Shown: piece by piece, positions 8,599-14,983 of the stretch
Position numbering within the stretch: the stretch's first letter is position 1
Layout of the letters: each line of letters begins with the position of its first letter
Assembly: GCA_001275005.1 (NCBI GenBank)
Contig: JWZX01002923.1
Span: 1-33,376, forward strand
From: Chrysochromulina tobinii
Lineage: Eukaryota; Haptophyta; Prymnesiales; Chrysochromulinaceae
Reading direction: 5' to 3'
Length of the DNA: 33,376 bases
Notes under the pieces: generated by a model
What the model was told of the DNA's origin: nothing
Database searches by the model: none
What the model saw: only the letters and a program-made list of their open reading frames with translations
Program-made: the position numbers and the translations under genes

Positions 8599-9513
8599 TC
8601 TCTAGAAACTAGCCCCGGGAGGAGAGGAGCCGAGCACCGCTGGGAGGGAGGCACTCGAGGTGCAGCCGCCGAGCCCGTGCTGCGCCTGCCTTGAGGGGCG
8701 CGAGGAACCGAGAGTAGATGGGTGGTCGGGCATGGGCAAGTCAGGTCCCGAGACGTCGCGGTTGACCAGCCCGGCCGCGGCGCGGTGTGTTCGTGTCGGC
8801 CCGAGCGCGGTGGCCGCGCGGAGTTGCGGAGACGAAACGCTCGTACGCCCGGCGTCTCCGCCGCCGCCTCGGGGCGTTACCTTTATGCGAGTTCGCGTGA
8901 GTTCGCGTGTGTTCGTGTCGGCCCGACCGCGACCGCGCCACCCGGTCCGCGGGCTTCCCGCACATCACGAACCGGCACGCGAACCGTCGCATGGCTGTTG
9001 TGCCCGCATGCGGCGCGATACGCGGTTGTACGCGCCGCCCTGGCGTGGATACGCCGGCCGCGGGGGACCACCGATGTGCCGCCGATACGATCGGAATTCG
9101 GGATCTCCCGGGCCGGCCCGCCGCCAGCGGAAGCCCGGGGGGGCGATCGACCGCGGGTCGACTAACGCGTAACGGAAACGGTCGGACCCGCCGGCGCGCG
9201 CGCGCGGGGTTACCTTTATGCCTGAGTTTAGGGGCCGTTTGTAAACCGAAGAAAAGAACAGAGAAAAAGATGGCGCCTACTCCCCGAGTGCGTCGGCCGT
9301 CGCGCACGCCGCGGCGTGCCCGGAAACCGAGCACTCGAGATACGGACACGACGTGTGCGGAGTAACTCAGTTGAGAAATCCCCGCGGCTGCGTTCCTGTG
9401 CGTTGACGCATCCGAGGGGCCGCGGAGCGCGCGCTGGGCAGCCGCGTCCTCTCTGTGCCGCTCTGGGCAGCAGTGCTCAGGCCACCGCCGACGCATGCCT
9501 CTCAAACCTCCAT
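8599..9513. other. CpG-rich convergent spacer between the GST-like and NIFK-like genes
   Basis: This is the longest gene-free stretch in the window. It lies between two 3' ends and is strongly CpG-rich, with long frames open on several strands only because stops are rare. It holds a 20-bp exact direct repeat (8785-8804 and 8907-8926) and a 13-bp exact repeat gttacctttatgc (8876-8888 and 9209-9221). No protein similarity, tRNA fold or transposon ends were recognised. It could hide a non-coding RNA or a decayed repeat, but nothing supports either directly. Confidence 0.4.
8785..8926. repeat. Pair of 20-bp exact direct repeats
   Basis: An exact 20-mer beginning gtgtgttcgtg occurs at 8785-8804 and again at 8907-8926, 122 bp apart start to start. 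The flanking sequence is GC-rich and not otherwise repeated in full. Confidence 0.8.
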
Positions 9514-10800
9514 CTACAAGCGCTTCTTCTTCGGTTTCGCGGTGTCACCTTCACTCGCCACCTCCACCTTGGCCTTACTCTTGGAGACTGCCGTCGATTT
9601 GTCGGCCGCCTTCTCGGCCGCGGACGCCTTTGTAGCTGCGGCCTTTGTCGCTGCGGCCTTTGTCGCTGCCGCCTTTGTCGCCTCTGTCGCCACCGCCTCA
9701 GCTGCCGCCGCCTCGGCCACCGCTTCGGCCTTGCGCTTGCGAGCCGCCTTGGCATTTGAAGTCGCGGGAGGGGGGTCGGCAGGCGCTGCTTCGGCTGTCG
9801 AATCTCCCTTGGCCTTTCTCATAGGAGCTACCTGGACCCCTGCTGCTGACTGCGCCAGAGGAGTTTTCGTCTCGGCCGCGGTGGCCGCCTCGGCAGCCAC
9901 CGCCTTCGCCGCCGAACCCGCCGTCTTGTGCTTCTTGCGTGCGGGCTGGCTCGAAGCTGCATCCTCAGCTCTTGGCACCGCAGTGGCCGCATCTGGCTTT
10001 GACGCCTCGTCCCTGCTCGCGTCGAGTACCGCCACCGTCGTAGGCTTTGGCACCGCTGCCGTCGTGATAACGCCGCGCTTGCGCTTGCCTCCCTCGGCGG
10101 CTGCCTGGGCGTATCCGCCAAACTCGTACTCAATTCCCGCGGCGGCGAGCTTACGGCGCTTGGCTGACTCCGCGCGAAGGAGCTTGGCCTCGCGCCTGGC
10201 CGCTTCCTCCTCCGTGCGCGCGCGGTTGTGCTCCTTACGCACAATCAGCACTCGGTCCACGGCGCGCCATTTCCGATTGGCATCCTTGAACGTCTCCGAG
10301 TGCACCGCTTCGGGAGCAATGACCTTGGCCACGAGGATCTTGGAGAAGAGCAAGTAGCCGTTCATCGCCTTGGCGACCACCTCGGCCACCTCGGCGTGCT
10401 TGAACTCGATGAACGCATAGTGCTTCGAGCGACCCGTCTTCTTATTGCGCGCAAGCCGCAAGCGTGTCACTATGCCGAACTGTGAGAAAAAGCCCTTCAT
10501 CTGCTCCTCATAGAAGCCATGTGGAATGTGGCCGAGGTAGAGTACCGCAGCGCCAGCTGGCGTCTGTCGCGGCCCACCAGCGCGCGAGGCGATGTCGCGC
10601 TTCATGGCAGATGTCGTCGCCGCGTCAACCTCCATGGCGCGCGGCTCTTCTGAGCTCGTTTTCACCTCCGCCGCGACCGCAGCCGCGATCCGCTTCGCAG
10701 AGCGCTCGGCGCTGCTGGTGGAGGCCGCCGCGGCATTAAGACGCTTCGCGGAGAACTGTCTGCCCACTTGCTTCTTCCGACCTCCCTTCCCTCCGGGCAT
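9514..10800 (-). CDS. Nucleolar RRM protein, NIFK/Nop15 type (60S ribosome biogenesis)
   Basis: The 428-residue product has one RNA-recognition motif (about residues 85-164). Its sequence LYLGHIPHGFYEEQMKGFFSQFG, RLRLARNKKTGRSKHYAFIEF and AMNGYLLFSKILVAKVI is characteristic of the NIFK (MKI67 FHA-interacting nucleolar phosphoprotein)/yeast Nop15 family. That family acts in pre-60S assembly and ITS2 processing. The ANRKWRAVDR segment after the RRM also fits. The start is the ATG at 10800 (MPGGKGGRKK); the frame extends further only to a TTG. A basic, Lys-rich N-terminus and a long Ala/Lys-rich tail ending KKKRL look like nuclear or nucleolar targeting. The tail includes AAATK repeats. It is divergent from the GPX-fold gene with 168 bp between starts. 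Confidence 0.92.
   Translation of the reverse strand: MPGGKGGRKKQVGRQFSAKRLNAAAASTSSAERSAKRIAAAVAAEVKTSSEEPRAMEVDAATTSAMKRDIASRAGGPRQTPAGAAVLYLGHIPHGFYEEQMKGFFSQFGIVTRLRLARNKKTGRSKHYAFIEFKHAEVAEVVAKAMNGYLLFSKILVAKVIAPEAVHSETFKDANRKWRAVDRVLIVRKEHNRARTEEEAARREAKLLRAESAKRRKLAAAGIEYEFGGYAQAAAEGGKRKRGVITTAAVPKPTTVAVLDASRDEASKPDAATAVPRAEDAASSQPARKKHKTAGSAAKAVAAEAATAAETKTPLAQSAAGVQVAPMRKAKGDSTAEAAPADPPPATSNAKAARKRKAEAVAEAAAAEAVATEATKAAATKAAATKAAATKASAAEKAADKSTAVSKSKAKVEVASEGDTAKPKKKRL
9626..9685 (-). repeat. 15-bp tandem repeat coding for Ala/Lys pentapeptides
   Basis: Four consecutive 15-bp units (from 9626, 9641, 9656 and 9671; gcctttgtcgctgcg-like, the last diverged) encode AAATK-type repeats in the NIFK-like tail. 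Such Lys/Ala-rich repeats resemble histone H1-like nucleolar tails, but this is compositional. Confidence 0.85.
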
Positions 10801-10968
10801 TCTTTCGGCTGGCGGTCGAGCGACGTGACTCGCGCCCGTTAGCGCGCGAATTCGAAATGTCACGGGCAAACATGTGTTGGTACGTGGACATTTGAGCTAC
10901 ATGTAACTTTGCGACACAATCTTGAGTGGGCAAGATTTCACGTCCACGACTTGCGAGATTCTCACACT
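10801..10968. promoter_or_regulatory. Divergent promoter region between the NIFK-like and GPX-fold genes
   Basis: Just 168 bp separate the two opposite ATGs. It contains an AT-richer middle (about 10868-10912) but no canonical TATA box. A shared promoter is likely from spacing alone. Confidence 0.45.
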
Positions 10969-12062
10969 ATGCGATTCGCCGTCCTTATTTTCGTGGGTGT
11001 GGCGACGACGGCCGGTCACGATCCGGTCTCCTCACTCGCAACGCGGCGCGTTGCACTTGCGCGAGCGGCAGCCGTAGCAGGCACTGGACTCTGGCGCAGT
11101 GCGGTGCTTGCGGAAGATAGCGCGGCCGCCGCCGCCAGTGAGGCTTACGACGCATCTGCCGTGGCACCCGAAGTGCTGCCGCCGCCCGCCCCGCCCGCGC
11201 CACCTGCAATCTCGGCATTCGATTTTGACGTGCCCTTTCGCGGCGAGCCGCGCGAGATCACACCCTTCCTTGGCAGAGCGAACCTGCTGGTGAATGTCAA
11301 GTTCGACGACCCGGAGACGCTCGATCAGATGCCAGCAATCGGCGACATGGTCTCGCGGTACAGCGAGCGTGGGCTGCACGTGCTCGCCTTCCCCACTGAC
11401 CAAGGGTGGTTCGAGGCCGACGACTCGAACACCCTGCGGCTCAAGTACAAGTCGGTGTACGGTTTCGGCCAGTACCCGACAGCAGTCGTCTTCGACAAGA
11501 CCGACCTCCTCGGCGGCAACGCGCTGCCTCTGTACACGTGGATGACCACGACGCTGAGCAACCCGTGGGGTGTCAACCGCCTTGTCTTCAACTACGAAAA
11601 GTTCCTCGTCGACGATCGCGGGCAGCCTCGGCGCCGCTACCCGCGCAAGTTCCCGATACAGCTGATGGATGCGGATGTGCGCACGGCCAGATGCTGGCGG
11701 CAGCGACCCCCCGCCGCCGTACGGCGTGGCACCCGCCCTATGCACCCCTCCTTCCATCTTCATCCTCCTAGCCCCACCTGCTTGGTCACGGAACGTGACT
11801 GGCCCATGGCTTTCCCTCGTGCGTTCGGCTTACAGGTGCAAGCGCTGCTCAACGGCCAGCCGCTGCCGCCTCCGAGCGCGTCACTGGAAAAGGCGTGGGA
11901 GGATGCCAAACGCGAGGCAGTCAAGTCGGAGTACTCGTTCAAGCCAGGACTGGTACGTGTCGCCGCTGCTCCGACGTCCTTGGCGCCGAGCTCCCACCGC
12001 TGACACTGCGCTCGACCCCTTGCCCGCAGAACTACTATGCCACGGGCTCGCCCGCCTCATGA
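10969..12062 (+). CDS. Glutathione-peroxidase-fold protein with plastid-lumen type leader, probably non-peroxidatic (three exons)
   Basis: Exons are 10969-11676, 11836-11952 and 12030-12062, giving 285 residues. Introns 11677-11835 (gtgcgc...ttacag) and 11953-12029 (gtacgt...cccgcag) are inferred from reading continuity. The leader has a signal peptide (MRFAVLIFVGVATTAG), then a short stretch, then TRRVALARAAAVAGTGLWRSAVLA. The last part is a twin-arginine (R26-R27), hydrophobic, AxA-like pattern typical of Tat thylakoid transfer signals. The body follows the GPX fold: ISAFDFDVPF, NLLVNVKF, YSERGLHVLAFPTDQ, YPTAVVFDKTDLLGGNALPLYTW, FNYEKFLVDDRG. The peroxidatic Cys/Sec position is Asp114 (NVKFDD) and the catalytic Trp is Phe207, while Gln145 and Asn208 remain. 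It is therefore a GPX-like protein that should lack normal peroxidase chemistry. The start is the first ATG preceding the signal peptide. Exon 3 is the least certain part. Confidence 0.82.
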
Positions 12063-12394
12063 ACGCGCGTGGTGAGGACCACACTGAGGAGCATGTTGCG
12101 AGCCACCCAGGAGCCACCTGGGCGCCACGACGGAACGTTCGCGGTTTGTGTACGGCCTGTACGCCCCGGCTCGCCCCACGAATCATTTGAATTGACTAAA
12201 TTGTGTACATGTATCGAATACATGTATGTGCACCTTTGGCCCGGGACCAGGGAGGAACGACTCGGCTTGCTTGCTTGCTTGCTTGACTCGACTCTCCACT
12301 TGACTTCCACTTCGGGGAATCAAGTGCGGCAGAGGGGATTGCGGAATTGCAACTGTGGTGACGTCGCCTCCGTCCAGCACAGCACAAGTCTGCG
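12063..12394. other. Spacer upstream of LTV1 with palindrome and CTTG microsatellite
   Basis: This is the tandem spacer between the GPX-fold and LTV1 genes. It carries a perfect inverted repeat (12206-12226: nine-base arms tacatgtat/atacatgta with a cga loop) and five copies of cttg (12266-12285). No gene is seen. The frame of LTV1 is accidentally open across it. Confidence 0.6.
12206..12226. repeat. AT-rich perfect inverted repeat
   Basis: Arms tacatgtat and atacatgta flank cga. Outside the perfect arms further G-T wobble pairs could extend a hairpin in RNA. It sits 144 bp after the GPX-fold stop codon and 169 bp before the LTV1 ATG, so it could belong to 3' end formation or to a dyad-binding promoter site. 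Confidence 0.75.
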
Positions 12395-14771
12395 ATGGTG
12401 CGCTCCATGCTTGCCCACCGAGCCAAAGCCGCGCCGCTCACCTCGCTTCCTCCTGTGTCCCTCACCGTCGTGCCTTTCGTCGTGCGCTCAGGGCAAGAAG
12501 AAGCAGTTCATCGATCGTACGGCGGAGTCGACTGCACACTTCCAGATTGTCCACCGCTCGCAGCGTGACCCGCTCGCAGCGGACCCCGACGCGCCTCAGC
12601 GCGTGCTTCTTCCGACCGAGATTGGTCAACGTAAAGGCACCTCGGACCGCGCGAGTCAGAGCACACGCGCCTGGCTCGAGGAGCAGGATCTGGCCGGGTT
12701 TGAGGCCCTCACGGGACGGCCCACTCCCGGCCGTCGCTCCGAAGACTTTGCCGACTTCGCGGTTGCACCCAACGACGACTACGACTACGGGCAGCATCTG
12801 CTACCAATCAAGGGCGACGGTGTTTTCATCCCTAGGACCGAGCTGCTCGGCCCGAGCGGTGGCGGCTCCTCGGCCGGTGGAAGAGGCTCTCGCTCTGTCG
12901 CTGGCTCGTCTGCGTCGCGGCTCTCGCGGCTCTCGCGCGCGTCGATCACGCTGCGCAACGTCGCGGGCGTCAGCGAGGCATTCGCGTCGGCCGAGGAGCT
13001 GGCCGTCGCCGTGGGCGGCGCGAGCAATGGGCTGGACGAGGAAGAAGAAGAATCGCTCGTCCGTGCTGAGATGGGTGAAGAGCTCTGGGCATTGCTGCAG
13101 ACCGACGGGCCGAAAGACGCTAGCATCCTCGAGGAGGAGGAGGAGGAGGGTGGGGAGGGCGCCGACGGCGTTGAGCGACCCAATGAGGACGAAGATGAGC
13201 TCGAAGACGATTTCGTGATAAAGGCCGCCCTGCCGATTGTGCCCAGCCGCCGCAGACGGCCAAAGCGGCAGCAGCAGCTTCCGAAAGGCAGCGCGACGGT
13301 TCGGCCGGAGGGCGAGGAGGGCGAGGAGGGCGAGGAGGGTGAGGACGACGAGGACGACGAGGACGACGAGGACGTCGAGGACGACGAGGACGACGAGGAC
13401 GACGAGGACGACGAGGACGACGAGGACGAGGACGAGGAGGAGGAGTGGGAGGACGAGGAAGACGACGAAGGCGAGGAGGACGATGAAGGCACGATGCGGC
13501 GTGTGATGGAGGCGGCAGAGGCCGCAGCCGTGCGGCAGCAAGCGGCGACGAGCGCCGGAGTGAGCGCCGGAGCGGCGGTGGTGGGGCTAGGCCCCAAGCG
13601 GATCAATCCCTTCAAGGAGCTCTTCCCCAGCGACAGCGAAGAGGAGGAGGACGAGGGGGCGCTGCCCAAGGCAGCGGCGGGCAACTCGGCGCGCGGTGGC
13701 GCAGCGCGTGGCGGCAGCAGCGGCGCAAAAGGCGGCGCGAAGAAGGTCAATCCGTTCAAGGAGCTCTTTCCGAGCGACAGCGAGGAAGAGGGCGAGGGCG
13801 ATGAGGAAAGCGAGCTCGGCAGCCGCATGGAGAAAGTGAGTGTTCGTGGGCGCGTGGGCGCCGATGGCCGGTTGCTGGACGCGCGCTTCGAGCAGCTCCT
13901 TGCGGACGAGTACTCGGATGATGAGATCGGCGAGCTCGATCCAGACGACCCGCGGCTGGCGGGGCCGGCGGGGCTCGAGGCCTTTGACGGGGTGCTCGAC
14001 GAGTACCTGCATGAGCAGCGAACCAAGAAGTTGGAGTATGTCAAGGTGCTCGGGGATGGCTCCTCACGCGAATGGGCGCGGCTTCCGGCCCACGAGCGCC
14101 AGCCGGTGCCTAGTGGCTCGAGCGTCGACGCCGGCGCTGATGCAGCAGGCGCCGCCTCGGACGCGGTGGACGGTGCCACCGGGTCGGTGGCGGCGCGCTT
14201 GTCCACGATTGATCGGCTAGGCAACGGTGTCGAGGCCCCAGATGTGGTTTCGGATTCGGACGACGCCTCGATCGAGGAGAATCCCTTCTTCGAGGCCCTC
14301 AAGGAGGGGTATCGAAAGGAGCGCGAGTGGGATGCGGAGACCATCCTCTCGACATACTCGACGACGGAGAACCACCCGACACTCGTGAGGTGCGCCCGCA
14401 AGCCTGCAAAGGGCAAGGAGGGTATTCAGCTCGACCGGCGCACGGGCCTGCCTGTCGGGCTGATGCTCCCTGCTGAGGAGGAGCGACGACGCAAGGCGCT
14501 CGCCGACACAGCAGAGGAGGCGGGTGGCAATGAGGAGGATGAACGATCCGAGGGCGCCGTTGAGGTCTTCAATGCGGGCGCGGCGCGTCCAAAAGATGAG
14601 AGCAAAGAAGAGAAGCGGCAGCGCAAGGCGGAAGCGAAAGCGGCGCAGGCAGCACGCCGTGCTGAGAAGAAGGCCACGAAGACTGCCTTCCGCGAAGAAC
14701 GCACCGAGGTGGCCAAGGCCAAGCACTCGACGACCCAGTTGCCCGGCCAACAATCGCTCTCGCGTTGGTGA
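12395..14771 (+). CDS. LTV1: LTV1-type 40S ribosome biogenesis factor (coding exon 1 is ATG only)
   Basis: LTV1 binds pre-40S particles and is released after phosphorylation by casein kinase 1, allowing export and maturation. The model joins 12395-12397 to 12492-14771 (760 residues). Intron 12398-12491 (gtgcgc...gctcag, pyrimidine-rich 3' half) follows the ATG directly and yields MGKKKQFIDRTAESTAHFQIVHRSQRDPLAAD, very like the family start. Other family segments are APQRVLLPT, YSDDEIGELDPDD, RTKKLEYVKVLG, and near the end EWDAETILSTYSTTENHPTLV followed by DRRTGLPVGLML. The C-terminus is a Lys/Arg-rich helix with KKATKTAFREER. Odd points are a long Asp/Glu tract (from 13341) and a duplicated NPFKELFPSDSEEE module. 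The frame upstream of 12492 is open to 12069 but looks non-coding. Family call secure, start moderately so. Confidence 0.93.
13341..13436 (+). repeat. GAC/GAG repeat coding for the acidic tract of LTV1
   Basis: Near-perfect gacgacgag 9-bp units run through this stretch and encode DDE repeats (about 30 acidic residues). Acidic tracts are common in nucleolar proteins. The length is probably polymorphic. Confidence 0.85.
13598..13791 (+). repeat. Duplicated Ser/acidic module in LTV1
   Basis: Two copies (about 13598-13648 and 13741-13791) encode NPFKELFPSDSEEE with silent and a few coding differences, separated by a Gly/Ala linker. Each carries SDSEEE, a good acidophilic kinase (CK2/CK1-like) context. 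Confidence 0.85.
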
Positions 14772-14983
14772 TTCGCGAGGCAGGAGCGACTCCATATCCC
14801 ACCGAAACAGGCGCGAGGGAGCACATGGAGGGAAATCAAGAAAGTGTTCCGAGCTCTCTTATCTTGCGCTGCACTTCTTACGAACTTCTTACGTTCTTGC
14901 TTCTTAATTTTTCCAATTGTTCCTTGTATGCCGTCTTGTCGTGTGTGTATAAACAGACTCGGCACTTGAAGCGTTTCGTCAGA

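Noticed and set aside
8660-9505. Several open frames of 100-254 codons in the convergent spacer
   Set aside because: Frames on both strands are equally open and Arg-rich, which reflects CpG-rich sequence rather than coding.
11290-11330. Possible selenocysteine codon at the GPX active site
   Set aside because: The aligned codon is gac (Asp). No in-frame TGA is present near NVKFDD, so no selenoprotein is indicated.
12785-14416. Long minus-strand Ser-rich open frame opposite LTV1
   Set aside because: It is the complement of the GAC/GAG-rich LTV1 coding sequence; the Ser runs mirror the acidic tract. LTV1 is clearly the real gene.
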